Positions 52,592-61,253 of a DNA stretch of 64,000 nt are shown here, one piece after another. Origin of the DNA: JABDKJ01 sp964609215 (GTDB lineage Bacteria; Bacteroidota; Bacteroidia; Flavobacteriales_D; JABDKJ01); the NCBI GenBank assembly GCA_964609215.1, contig CAZSQZ010000001.1, positions 310,001-374,000 of the forward strand. The letters are read 5' to 3'. Position 1 is the stretch's first letter; each line of letters begins with the position of its first letter. The position numbers and the translations under genes were made by a program. Below the pieces are notes generated by a model. It was not told where the DNA came from. It saw nothing but the letters and a program-made list of their open reading frames with translations, and made no database searches.

Positions 52592-55500
52592 ATGAGTGTT
52601 GAATCTAACTATAACAAGCTAATTTCAAGGTTAGACGCCTTTATTAGAAAATATTATAAAAATCAGATTGTCAGGGGTCTCCTATATACTTTGGCTCTGG
52701 TAATGGCCTTTTATCTAATCGTTACCCTATTGGAGTATTTTGGGCGATTCAATTCTGGTATTAGAACTGGGTTGTTTTATGGTCTTATTGCTGGCTCTGG
52801 ATATGTTCTAACCCGTTTTGTCATTCTTCCAACTGCAAAGTTATTCCGTCTAGGCAAAACCATTAGTTACGAGCAAGCTTCTAAAATAATAGGTGAACAT
52901 TTCGGAAATGTTGAGGATAAGTTGGTTAATACTTTACAACTTAAACGATTAGGTAGTGCGACACAAGGAGATATCTCTCTAATAAATGCAAGTATTGATC
53001 AAAAAATATCAGAATTAAATCCTGTGCCTTTTTCAAATGCTATTGATCTAGGTGAAAACAGGAGGTATCTCAAGTTTGTTCTTCCTCCAATAGGTGTCTT
53101 TTTAGTCTTACTTTTTGCTGCGCCTAGTATATTAAAGGATAGCACTAATAGACTGGTAAATCATAATCAACATTTTGAAATTGAGGCGCCATTTACTTTC
53201 GAGATTCTAAATTCCGAAATGAAGGTGCCAGAACAGGAAGATTTTACTCTAGCCGTAAAACTAAGTGGTGACATTTTTCCTGAAGCTGTTTATATCAATT
53301 ATAATAATGCAAGATATAAGCTGAATAAAGAGAATAATATCAGTTTCAATTATACATTTAAAAATGTTCAAGACGATATTGTCTTTCACTTGTCTGGAGA
53401 TGAATTTGATTCTGAAACATACAATCTGGATGCGCTTCCCAAGCCAAGTCTTTTAAATTTTAAGGTTGCGCTCGATTATCCTGCCTATACGGGTAAAAAG
53501 GATGAGTCATTAAAAAATATTGGGAATTTAATTGTCCCTTATGGCACAAAAGCAAATTGGGAATTTAACACAGAAAACACTGAGGATTTGCTTTTATATT
53601 ATAAAGATTCCATATACGTTCCTCAACAAACCGATAAACAAAAATATTTATTCGCGGACCGTTTGTTTAAAAGCAATGACTACGCAGTATCTACGAAGAA
53701 CTCTTTCATAGAAAAAGCAGATTCTCTTGTTTACCAAATAAATGTAATTCCTGATTTATACCCTGGTATTGAGGTTGAAGAAAGGGTTGATTCTCTTTCC
53801 TCAAAAAACATCTATTTCTCTGGTGTTATTGATGATGACTATGGCTTTTCAAAACTTACTTTTAACTATAGAATAGTTTCTTCTGAAAACGAAATAAGCG
53901 CTTCTGGAAATGTTATCACAGAGGCGATCGCCATTAATAAGGGGGGTAATAAAGATCAGTTTTTTCATTTCTGGAATTTAAATGATGTTAACATCAAAGC
54001 AGGCGACAAGGTTGAGTATTATTTTGAAGTTTGGGATAATGATGGTGTTTCCGGTGCCAAGTCCAGTCGTTCAAAGACGGAAACTTACAGTGCTCCATCT
54101 ATTGAAGAAATAGAGGCAGAACAAGAAAAGTCTAATGACGAAATCAAGGAAAACTTAGAAGATGGTATTAAAGAGGCGAAAGAACTTCAAAAAGAGTTAG
54201 AGGAGCTTCGAAAAGAGTTGCTGGAAAAAAAAGAATTGAATTGGCAGGAAAGAAAGAAAATCGAGAATCTTCTGGAAAAACAAAAAGAGTTGGAGAAGAA
54301 GATGGAAAATGCCAAAAACCTCAACGAAAAAAATAACCAGCAGAAGCAAGAAAATGAACAGTCGAGCGAGAAACTGATGCAGAAACAACAACAATTACAA
54401 GAGTTGTTTGAGCAAGTTATGTCTCCTGAAATGAAAGAACTTTTTCGTCAAATGGAAGAAATGATGGAGGAAATGGATAAGGACGAAATCATGGAACAAA
54501 TCGAGAAAATGGAGCTCTCAAACGAAGACATTGAAGCCGAGATGGACAGAACATTAGAGCTATTCAAAGAAATGGAGCTTGAACAAAAGGTTGAAGAAAT
54601 AGCCGAAAAACTTGAGGAGCTTGCAAAGGAACAAGAAGAGCTTTCTGAAAAAACCAAGGATAAAGAGTCTGACAAAGAAGAATTAAAGAAAGAGCAAGAG
54701 GAACTGAATGATAAGTTTGAGCAGCTCAAGGATGATGTTGAGAAGATGAATGAAATGAACGAAGATCTAGAAGATCCAAAAGATCTTGGAGATACTGAGG
54801 AAATGGAAGAAGAGATTCAAGAGGAAATGGAAAACAGTTCTGAACAATTGGAAAAAAATCAGCAAAACAAAGCCTCAGATTCTCAAAAAAATGCTTCGGA
54901 AAAAATGAAGCAGATGTCTCAGCAACTAGGTTCAGCAATGGCTTCAGGTGAAGAAGAAGGTCAGCAAGAAGACATGGAAGCGTTAAGAGCTCTTTTGGAA
55001 AACATTATTGAGCTTTCTTTCGATCAAGAATCCGTTATGAAAAATTTAGGGAGTGTAAAGTCCAATGATCCTAAATATAACGATTATGCCAAGGAACAAC
55101 GTAAACTAAAAGATGATGCTCAAGTTGTTAAGGATTCATTAAGAGCGCTAGCCAAGAGAATTGTTCAATTGCAATCCATAGTGAATAAAGAGATCAATTC
55201 AGTTAATTCTAATATGTCCAAGGCCATTGACAAGTTGTCTGATAGGCTTACCAATGAGGCTAATACCAGACAGCAATATGTAATGACCTCCTTAAACAAT
55301 TTAGCCTTGATTCTAGATGATGTATTACAACAAATGCAACAACAAGCTGCAAGTAATATGCCTGGTCAAGGAAATTGCCAAAAACCCGGTGGCTCTGGTC
55401 AAGGAAAAAAGGGGATGAAAAGCATGAGACAAATGCAAGAAGCTCTATCTAAGCAACTTGAAAAAATGAAAAAAGAAGGCCAGAAACCGGGAAAATCTGG

Positions 55501-55945
55501 TAGTGGCAGAAATAGAATGAGCAAGGAGATTGCTAAAATGGCCGCAGAGCAAGGCGCCATAAGAAGGGAGTTGGAGAAGATGGGTGAAGAATTGAATAAA
55601 GATGGTTCTGGAAATGGTAATGAACTTAAAAAAATTGCCAAAGAAATGGAGGAGCAAGAAAAGGATTTGGTTAATTTCGAATTAGATCAAGAACTCATAG
55701 AACGACAACAAGATATCTTGATCAAAATGCTTGAAAGCGAAAAAGCTGAAAAAGAACGTGACCAAGAAGAAAAGAGACAGTCTCAAGAAGCAACGGATTG
55801 GGAATTGAGTAATCCTAGTGAATACTTCGAATATCAAAAGAAAAAAGAGGGTGAATTAGAACTTTTAAAGACTGTTCCGTTGAATTTAAAACCTTATTAC
55901 AAAAATAAGGTAAATGAATATTTTATTAATTTCGACCTTAAGTAA
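52592..55945 (+). CDS. DUF4175 family large membrane protein with coiled coils
   Basis: A 1117-residue protein. Two or three membrane segments lie in the first 190 residues (about 28-48, 60-80 and 155-175). A periplasm-like beta region follows to about residue 490. Residues 500-800 and 930-1090 are Glu/Lys/Gln-rich coiled coil with long QK and EE runs, and Gly/Pro-Gly patches near 930-960. This plan and the N-terminus match the Bacteroidota DUF4175 family. Its function is unknown. Its size and coiled coils suggest a structural or scaffold role. It is followed by an anti-sigma-type ATPase gene. Confidence 0.88.
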   Translation: MSVESNYNKLISRLDAFIRKYYKNQIVRGLLYTLALVMAFYLIVTLLEYFGRFNSGIRTGLFYGLIAGSGYVLTRFVILPTAKLFRLGKTISYEQASKIIGEHFGNVEDKLVNTLQLKRLGSATQGDISLINASIDQKISELNPVPFSNAIDLGENRRYLKFVLPPIGVFLVLLFAAPSILKDSTNRLVNHNQHFEIEAPFTFEILNSEMKVPEQEDFTLAVKLSGDIFPEAVYINYNNARYKLNKENNISFNYTFKNVQDDIVFHLSGDEFDSETYNLDALPKPSLLNFKVALDYPAYTGKKDESLKNIGNLIVPYGTKANWEFNTENTEDLLLYYKDSIYVPQQTDKQKYLFADRLFKSNDYAVSTKNSFIEKADSLVYQINVIPDLYPGIEVEERVDSLSSKNIYFSGVIDDDYGFSKLTFNYRIVSSENEISASGNVITEAIAINKGGNKDQFFHFWNLNDVNIKAGDKVEYYFEVWDNDGVSGAKSSRSKTETYSAPSIEEIEAEQEKSNDEIKENLEDGIKEAKELQKELEELRKELLEKKELNWQERKKIENLLEKQKELEKKMENAKNLNEKNNQQKQENEQSSEKLMQKQQQLQELFEQVMSPEMKELFRQMEEMMEEMDKDEIMEQIEKMELSNEDIEAEMDRTLELFKEMELEQKVEEIAEKLEELAKEQEELSEKTKDKESDKEELKKEQEELNDKFEQLKDDVEKMNEMNEDLEDPKDLGDTEEMEEEIQEEMENSSEQLEKNQQNKASDSQKNASEKMKQMSQQLGSAMASGEEEGQQEDMEALRALLENIIELSFDQESVMKNLGSVKSNDPKYNDYAKEQRKLKDDAQVVKDSLRALAKRIVQLQSIVNKEINSVNSNMSKAIDKLSDRLTNEANTRQQYVMTSLNNLALILDDVLQQMQQQAASNMPGQGNCQKPGGSGQGKKGMKSMRQMQEALSKQLEKMKKEGQKPGKSGSGRNRMSKEIAKMAAEQGAIRRELEKMGEELNKDGSGNGNELKKIAKEMEEQEKDLVNFELDQELIERQQDILIKMLESEKAEKERDQEEKRQSQEATDWELSNPSEYFEYQKKKEGELELLKTVPLNLKPYYKNKVNEYFINFDLK

Positions 55946-55955
55946 GGAAATCCGA

Positions 55956-56372
55956 ATGGTAGAGCCAAAGACAATGGAGATTGAATCCAAAATTGAAAAT
56001 ATTTCTGTAGTAGAGCGTATGGTGGACGAAATATGCGAAGCATATGGTGTTGGAGAAGATTATTATGGAAACATTCTAATTGCAATGACCGAGGCAGTTA
56101 ATAATGCCATTACTCATGGCAATAAACAGGACTCTAGCAAAACAGTTTCTATAACCTTTAGGGAAGAAGATGACGTGTTGAAGTTTATAGTAGAGGATCA
56201 AGGTCCTGGTTTCGATTATGAAAACTTGCCCGATCCTACCTCTCCCGAGAATATTGAAAAACCGAATGGTAGGGGTGTTTTTCTTATGTCTAAGTTAGCT
56301 GATGAAATAGAATTCGATGAAACGGGTTCTGTTGTAGAACTATCGTTTAACTATAGAGTTCCAGTTGAATAA
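55956..56372 (+). CDS. Anti-sigma-type ATP-binding protein (HATPase, SpoIIAB/RsbW-like)
   Basis: A 138-residue GHKL ATPase-fold protein. The N-box is NILIAMTEAVNNAITHGN, the G1 box DQGPGFDYENLPDP and the G2 region GRGVFLMSKLADE. Such proteins act as anti-sigma factors or serine kinases that switch STAS-domain partners. No STAS or sigma gene is adjacent. An ATG at 55914 would overlap DUF4175 by 32 bases. ATG 55956, with AAGGAAA a few bases before it, is preferred. ybeY starts inside its last codons. Confidence 0.88.
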   Translation: MVEPKTMEIESKIENISVVERMVDEICEAYGVGEDYYGNILIAMTEAVNNAITHGNKQDSSKTVSITFREEDDVLKFIVEDQGPGFDYENLPDPTSPENIEKPNGRGVFLMSKLADEIEFDETGSVVELSFNYRVPVE

Positions 56373-56811
56373 TTACAACTTAAGGTCTAAAAAGACCATC
56401 TCTTTTTTTATAGAAAACATTAATTATCGTCTCACCGATAAAAACCGCCTAAAAAGCTGGATATCAAAAGTTTGTGAAAAAGAAAGCGTAGTTATAAATA
56501 GTTTAATTTTCGTTTTCTCGGATGATGATTTCCTGTTACAAATTAATAAGAAATATCTACGGCACAATACCCTTACTGACATCATTACTTTCGACCTATC
56601 CGATGATCTTTGTTTAGATGGGGAAATATATATAAGCCTAGATCGCGTTAAGGATAATGCAAAGAAATTTGACGTTAAATATGTAAATGAAATTCACAGG
56701 GTGATGATACATGGTGTTTTACACCTCATTGGTTATAATGATAAGACGCCCTCTCAAAAGCGCAAGATGACAGCAAAAGAGGATTATTATCTATCTTTGC
56801 GCGAATTTTAA
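56365..56811 (+). CDS. ybeY: Endoribonuclease YbeY (rRNA maturation factor)
   Basis: A 148-residue metal-dependent endoribonuclease used in 16S rRNA 3'-end maturation and ribosome quality control. The metal site is HGVLHLIGYND. The first two histidines are kept, but the usual third histidine is an aspartate here, a change I also know from other Bacteroidota. LRHNTLTDIITFDLS and GEIYISLDRV are also typical. The start is TTG 56365, overlapping the preceding gene by eight bases. The mnmG promoter lies inside its 3' end. Confidence 0.92.
   Translation: MNNYNLRSKKTISFFIENINYRLTDKNRLKSWISKVCEKESVVINSLIFVFSDDDFLLQINKKYLRHNTLTDIITFDLSDDLCLDGEIYISLDRVKDNAKKFDVKYVNEIHRVMIHGVLHLIGYNDKTPSQKRKMTAKEDYYLSLREF
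56792..56799 (+). promoter_or_regulatory. -7 promoter element of mnmG
   Basis: TATCTTTG is a perfect -7 match inside the last codons of ybeY. The predicted start of transcription near 56806 would place the parS-like site at 56821 in the mnmG leader. Confidence 0.6.
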
Positions 56812-56820
56812 TCACGTGTG

Positions 56821-56836
56821 TGTTTCACGTGGAACG
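56821..56836. promoter_or_regulatory. parS-like ParB-binding site 1
   Basis: TGTTTCACGTGGAACG matches the bacterial parS palindrome (centre CACGTG with GTT...AAC arms) at 15 of the 16 positions expected for TGTTTCACGTGGAACA. ParB loads at such sites to organise the origin region during segregation. It lies two bases before mnmG's ATG 56838. Confidence 0.8.
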
Positions 56837-56837
56837 T

Positions 56838-58706
56838 ATGCTTTCGGAATATGATATTATAGTAGTTGGTGCTGGTCATGCGGGTAATGAGGCCGCACAT
56901 GTTGCAGGTAAAATGGGTTCTAAAGTGCTACTCATTACTATGAACATGAACACCATTGGACAAATGTCTTGCAATCCTGCTATGGGTGGAATAGCAAAGG
57001 GTCAAATTGTTCGCGAAATTGATGCTTTAGGCGGCATGTCTGGAATAGTATCTGACAAGTCCATGATTCAATTCAAGATGCTCAACAAATCCAAGGGGCC
57101 TGCTATGTGGAGTCCTCGAACCCAAAATGATAGGGTCATGTTTGGAAATGAGTGGCGTCTTTCATTAGAACAGAATCCCAACGTTGATTTCTGGCAAGAC
57201 ATGGTCAGCTCGATTATCGTTAACAAAAACAAGGTTGTAGGGGTTAAAACTGCAATGGGGGTTGAGATTCATTCCAAAAAAGTTATTCTCACAAGTGGGA
57301 CCTTCCTTAATGGTTTGATACATCTTGGTGAAAAACAATTCGGTGGTGGTAGAGCGGGCGAAAGAGCTGCGTTTGGAATTACTGAGCAACTCAACGAACT
57401 TGGCTTTCAGTCTGGTCGAATGAAAACAGGAACACCTCCTAGAGTAGATGGAAGATCTCTAGATTATACCAAAATGGAGGAACAACCCGGTGACAAAAAC
57501 CCAAGTAAGTTTTCTTTTGGTTTAGATAGCCAGACTCTCGACAAACAGGTTCCATGCCACATAACTTATACTAATAATTCGACACATGATATTCTTAGAG
57601 AAGGTTTTGATCGCTCGCCAATGTTCAACGGATCCATCCAAAGTGTAGGCCCTCGCTATTGTCCTTCCATTGAGGATAAAATCAATCGGTTTTCGGAAAG
57701 GGAGAGGCACCAAATATTCGTTGAGCCTGAAGGTTGGAACACCATTGAAATTTACGTGAATGGATTCTCTACCTCTTTGCCTGAAGATATTCAAATCAAC
57801 GCCATTAAAACCATTCCCGGGTTCAGCAATTGTAAATTGTTCCGGCCCGGTTATGCAATAGAATATGATTATTTCCCTCCTACCCAGCTAAGAAAAACTT
57901 TAGAAACAGACATTATTCCAGGCCTCTACTTTGCTGGGCAAATAAATGGGACCACCGGATACGAAGAAGCTGCTTGTCAAGGCTTAATGGCTGGGATAAA
58001 CGCTTCTCTTTCCATACAGCAAAAGGAACCCTTAATTCTAAAGAGAGATCAAGCATATATTGGGGTCTTAATTGATGATCTAATTACCAAGGGTACCGAA
58101 GAGCCCTACCGAATGTTCACTTCCCGTGCTGAGTTTAGAACACTTCTCAGACAAGATAATGCGGACCTAAGGTTAACCTCTATTGGGCATAAGGTTGGGG
58201 CCGTTGATTCTGAAGGGTTCCAGCTTTACCAGACAAAGCAAGGCAATATTGAAAGGCTCAAAAAAAGTGTTCAAAGCATTAGCGTTTCTCCACAGGACAT
58301 CAATCCAATACTAGAGGTGAAAGGTAGCTCTCCTCTTAAACAAAAGGTTAAGCTAAACTCCGTTTTGAGTAGGCCTAACATTTCACTTTCCGATCTAACT
58401 CAGTGCCAGGACTATTCCAATTTAATTGCGGACAATAACTTCACCAAAGACGAAATTGAGCAGGTAGAAATTCAAATCAAATATGGTGGTTATATTGAGA
58501 AAGAGCTAAATAATGCCAATAGGGTGAGCAGCCTAAATAATATCAAGATCTCTGACAAACTTAATTATTCTGAGATTAAATCCCTATCAGCTGAGGCTGT
58601 TGAAAAGCTAAGTCGTTTGCGTCCCGAAACCCTTGGTGAGGCTGCGCAAATTTCTGGTGTTTCTCCTTCTGATGTGTCCATTCTAATGATACATTTAGGG
58701 CGTTAA
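56838..58706 (+). CDS. mnmG: tRNA uridine-5-carboxymethylaminomethyl modification enzyme MnmG (GidA)
   Basis: A 622-residue FAD protein that, with MnmE, modifies the wobble uridine of several tRNAs. The FAD motif is VVGAGHAGNEAA near residues 9-20, followed by NPAMGGIAKGQIVREIDALGG. The C-terminal GIDA region includes EPYRMFTSRAEFRTLLRQDNADLRL. A GTG at 56820 would add MFHVER, but those bases are the parS-like site, so ATG 56838 is preferred. The gene is classically close to the replication origin in many bacteria. The next gene overlaps by one base. Confidence 0.96.
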   Translation: MLSEYDIIVVGAGHAGNEAAHVAGKMGSKVLLITMNMNTIGQMSCNPAMGGIAKGQIVREIDALGGMSGIVSDKSMIQFKMLNKSKGPAMWSPRTQNDRVMFGNEWRLSLEQNPNVDFWQDMVSSIIVNKNKVVGVKTAMGVEIHSKKVILTSGTFLNGLIHLGEKQFGGGRAGERAAFGITEQLNELGFQSGRMKTGTPPRVDGRSLDYTKMEEQPGDKNPSKFSFGLDSQTLDKQVPCHITYTNNSTHDILREGFDRSPMFNGSIQSVGPRYCPSIEDKINRFSERERHQIFVEPEGWNTIEIYVNGFSTSLPEDIQINAIKTIPGFSNCKLFRPGYAIEYDYFPPTQLRKTLETDIIPGLYFAGQINGTTGYEEAACQGLMAGINASLSIQQKEPLILKRDQAYIGVLIDDLITKGTEEPYRMFTSRAEFRTLLRQDNADLRLTSIGHKVGAVDSEGFQLYQTKQGNIERLKKSVQSISVSPQDINPILEVKGSSPLKQKVKLNSVLSRPNISLSDLTQCQDYSNLIADNNFTKDEIEQVEIQIKYGGYIEKELNNANRVSSLNNIKISDKLNYSEIKSLSAEAVEKLSRLRPETLGEAAQISGVSPSDVSILMIHLGR

Positions 58707-59578
58707 TGTTTCACGTGGAACACGAAAAAATATCAGAATGCCCAATATGCTCTTGTACTGACTTTAAAGAACATCTTTCGGTCAAAGATCATTTCTATTC
58801 GAAACAAGAGTTTAAAATAGTTAGGTGTCATGACTGCGGCTTACTAATAACAAACCCAAGACCCAACTCCAGTTCTATCGGCTCATATTACAACAGTGAA
58901 GAGTATATTTCACATAATTCCAACAAGAGCTCCTTGTTGTCGTCTTTATATAAGGTTGCTCGTAATCTGAATTTTAAAAGGAAGTTTAAGCACATTCAGA
59001 AGTACGAAAAAACTAACTTACTGGATTACGGTGCTGGTGAGGGCCTTTTCGTTAGGTTCTGCTCAAACAATGGTGTTAGTGCCAAGGGTTTTGAGCCCAA
59101 CCCTCAGGCAAGAGAAAATGCTGCCTCCCACGGAATCGAACTGCTTGACTCGCTTCCAGCAAATGACAAATTTCACAACATTACATTGTGGCATGTTATG
59201 GAACACGTTCATGATTTAAATGCAACGTTAAGCAGCTTAGTTGATTTGCTTGAGCCCTCCGGCAGAATGATTGTTGCTTTGCCAAACCCAGAATCTCATG
59301 ACTGTTTGCATTACGGGTCCAATTGGGCAGCATATGATGTCCCCAGACATCTTTGGCATTTCAACCAGTCTCAAACGATTAGACTATTAAAGAACCACGG
59401 CCTAAAACATCTTTATACCTCTCCATTAAAATTTGATGCATACTATATTTCCATGCTTTCAGAACAATATTCCAATAGATCAAAGTTATTTGGCTTGCTC
59501 AATGGTCTCAAATCCAATTTAAAGGCAAAACAACACGGGGGCTACTCTAGTCAGATATATGTTTTCGAAAAGACATAA
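58706..59578 (+). CDS. Class I SAM methyltransferase with N-terminal zinc ribbon
   Basis: A 290-residue protein with an N-terminal zinc-ribbon-like part (CPICSCTDF and CHDCGL, residues about 11-45, then ITNPRP) and a Methyltransf_23-type domain with LLDYGAGEGLFVRFC as the SAM site and WHVMEHVHDLN. Such proteins often modify sugars or small molecules in surface polysaccharide pathways. The target is unknown. Its ATG at 58706 shares a base with the mnmG stop. Its first codons, giving MFHVEH, are formed by the second parS-like site. Confidence 0.85.
   Translation: MFHVEHEKISECPICSCTDFKEHLSVKDHFYSKQEFKIVRCHDCGLLITNPRPNSSSIGSYYNSEEYISHNSNKSSLLSSLYKVARNLNFKRKFKHIQKYEKTNLLDYGAGEGLFVRFCSNNGVSAKGFEPNPQARENAASHGIELLDSLPANDKFHNITLWHVMEHVHDLNATLSSLVDLLEPSGRMIVALPNPESHDCLHYGSNWAAYDVPRHLWHFNQSQTIRLLKNHGLKHLYTSPLKFDAYYISMLSEQYSNRSKLFGLLNGLKSNLKAKQHGGYSSQIYVFEKT
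58707..58722. promoter_or_regulatory. parS-like ParB-binding site 2
   Basis: TGTTTCACGTGGAACA is a near-perfect parS palindrome. It lies inside the start of the methyltransferase gene, 1886 bases from the first site, so both flank mnmG. Confidence 0.85.
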
Positions 59579-59641
59579 GGGGCTGATATTCAGGTTGTTA
59601 AAAAAATACTAGCCCTGATTCCTTAAGGTCTTCATTTTTCT

Positions 59642-59649
59642 TAGTTTTG
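59642..59649 (+). promoter_or_regulatory. -7 promoter element of the aldehyde dehydrogenase gene
   Basis: TAGTTTTG is a perfect -7 match 16 bases before ATG 59666. No clear -33 TTTG is seen. Confidence 0.6.
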
Positions 59650-59665
59650 TGCAAAATATTGAGAT

Positions 59666-61207
59666 ATGGCAGATGAATATGGTATAAAGAACGCCCTAGA
59701 CCAACTTGGGATTTCACAAAACAACGGTGGGGTAGCTATTGGCAACAAGTTCTTCGGTGATGGAGAAGCTATTCAGTCCTTTTCTCCTGCAGACGGGCAA
59801 CTAATAGGTTCTTGCAGCACGACTACAAAAGAAAATTTTGATGAAGTAATGCGTGCTGCAGAAGAGGCGTTTCGGGAATGGAGAAATCTGCCTGCGCCTA
59901 AAAGAGGTGAGATTGTTCGGCAATTCGGAGATAAGCTCAGGGATAAGAAAGAGGCTCTTGGCAAGCTTGTTTCTTATGAAATGGGAAAATCCTTACAAGA
60001 AGGTTATGGAGAGGTTCAAGAAATGATTGATATCTGCGATTTCGCAGTTGGTTTGTCAAGACAGCTTCACGGACTAACCATGCATTCAGAAAGACCTCTT
60101 CATAGAATGTATGAGCAATATCATCCGCTCGGAATTGTTGGCATTATCAGCGCGTTTAATTTTCCAGTTGCTGTTTGGGCGTGGAATACTGCTCTCGCTT
60201 GGATTTGTGGAGATGTTTGTGTGTGGAAGCCCAGTGAAAAAACACCTCTTTGCTCCATTGCTTGTCAAAAAATAATAGGAGAAGTTATAGAAGAAAATCA
60301 AGTGCCCCCTGGGTTAAGCGCCATTGTTAATGGGGATTACAAAGTGGGCGAATTCCTGTCTCAAGACACACGTATTCCGCTTGTATCGGCTACCGGTTCT
60401 ACGCGTATGGGAAAAATAGTAGCATCTACAGTTGCGCAAAGACTTGGAAAAAGTCTATTAGAGCTGGGTGGTAATAATGCTATCATCGTTTCTCCCGATG
60501 CTGATTTAGACATGACCATTATTGGTTCTGTTTTCGGTGCTGTTGGAACTTGTGGACAAAGGTGTACTTCTACAAGAAGATTGATCGTGCACAGTTCAAA
60601 AATGAATGAGGTAAAGGAAAAGCTGTCTAAGGCTTATGGTCAGTTAAAAATTGGAAATCCTCTGGACGAAAGCAACCATGTTGGGCCCTTAATTGATAAA
60701 GATGCTGTTTCTGGTTACAATAAAGCTGTTGAGCGCGTTGAAGCGGAAGGAGGCAATGTTGTTGTTTCTGGTGGTGTGCTTGAAGGTCCTGGTTATGAAT
60801 CTGGGTGCTACGTTAAACCTGCAATTTATGAAGCAAAAAACACGTATTCCATAGTTCAGCATGAGACCTTTGCGCCAATCTTATATCTAATCGAATACAA
60901 TACTCTTGATGAGGCTATCGAAATTCAAAATGCTGTGCCTCAAGGTTTATCATCCGCCATCATGACAACAAATATGCGCGAGGCAGAACGTTTTCTTTCT
61001 CATTCTGGTTCCGACTGCGGTATTGCTAATGTAAATATTGGAACCTCAGGCGCAGAGATTGGTGGTGCTTTCGGAGGAGAAAAAGAAACCGGAGGAGGAA
61101 GAGAGTCTGGATCAGATGCCTGGAAAATCTATATGAGAAGGCAAACAAACACCATAAATTATAGTACAGAATTACCATTAGCGCAGGGAATAAAGTTTGA
61201 TATTTAG
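59666..61207 (+). CDS. Aldehyde dehydrogenase, ALDH7 (aminoadipate semialdehyde) type
   Basis: A 513-residue NAD-dependent dehydrogenase. The catalytic cysteine is in GTCGQRCTSTRRLIVH, the general-base glutamate in LLELGGNNAIIV, and the cofactor region in ISAFNFPVAVWAWN and SATGSTRMG. Features such as GAVGTCGQRC and the C-terminal IGGAFGGEKETGGGRESGSDAWK place it with ALDH7/AmaB enzymes that oxidise alpha-aminoadipate semialdehyde in lysine breakdown. The start is ATG 59666. It stands as its own unit. The glutaryl-CoA dehydrogenase-like gene at 39667 could act further down the same route. Confidence 0.9.
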   Translation: MADEYGIKNALDQLGISQNNGGVAIGNKFFGDGEAIQSFSPADGQLIGSCSTTTKENFDEVMRAAEEAFREWRNLPAPKRGEIVRQFGDKLRDKKEALGKLVSYEMGKSLQEGYGEVQEMIDICDFAVGLSRQLHGLTMHSERPLHRMYEQYHPLGIVGIISAFNFPVAVWAWNTALAWICGDVCVWKPSEKTPLCSIACQKIIGEVIEENQVPPGLSAIVNGDYKVGEFLSQDTRIPLVSATGSTRMGKIVASTVAQRLGKSLLELGGNNAIIVSPDADLDMTIIGSVFGAVGTCGQRCTSTRRLIVHSSKMNEVKEKLSKAYGQLKIGNPLDESNHVGPLIDKDAVSGYNKAVERVEAEGGNVVVSGGVLEGPGYESGCYVKPAIYEAKNTYSIVQHETFAPILYLIEYNTLDEAIEIQNAVPQGLSSAIMTTNMREAERFLSHSGSDCGIANVNIGTSGAEIGGAFGGEKETGGGRESGSDAWKIYMRRQTNTINYSTELPLAQGIKFDI

Positions 61208-61253
61208 TCTTTTCTGAAGCTCTCTTTTCAATACTTTTTTCCATATTAGCAAC

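Noticed and set aside
54197..55657. Several minus-strand open frames within the DUF4175 gene
   Set aside because: They are antisense shadows of the Glu/Lys-rich coiled-coil codons and encode Phe/Leu/Ser-rich low-complexity peptides.
59579..59640. Possible terminator between the methyltransferase and ALDH genes
   Set aside because: The pairing (TAAGG/CCTTA with GGCT/AGCC) needs a large internal bulge and a long loop and lacks a clean T-run directly after it.
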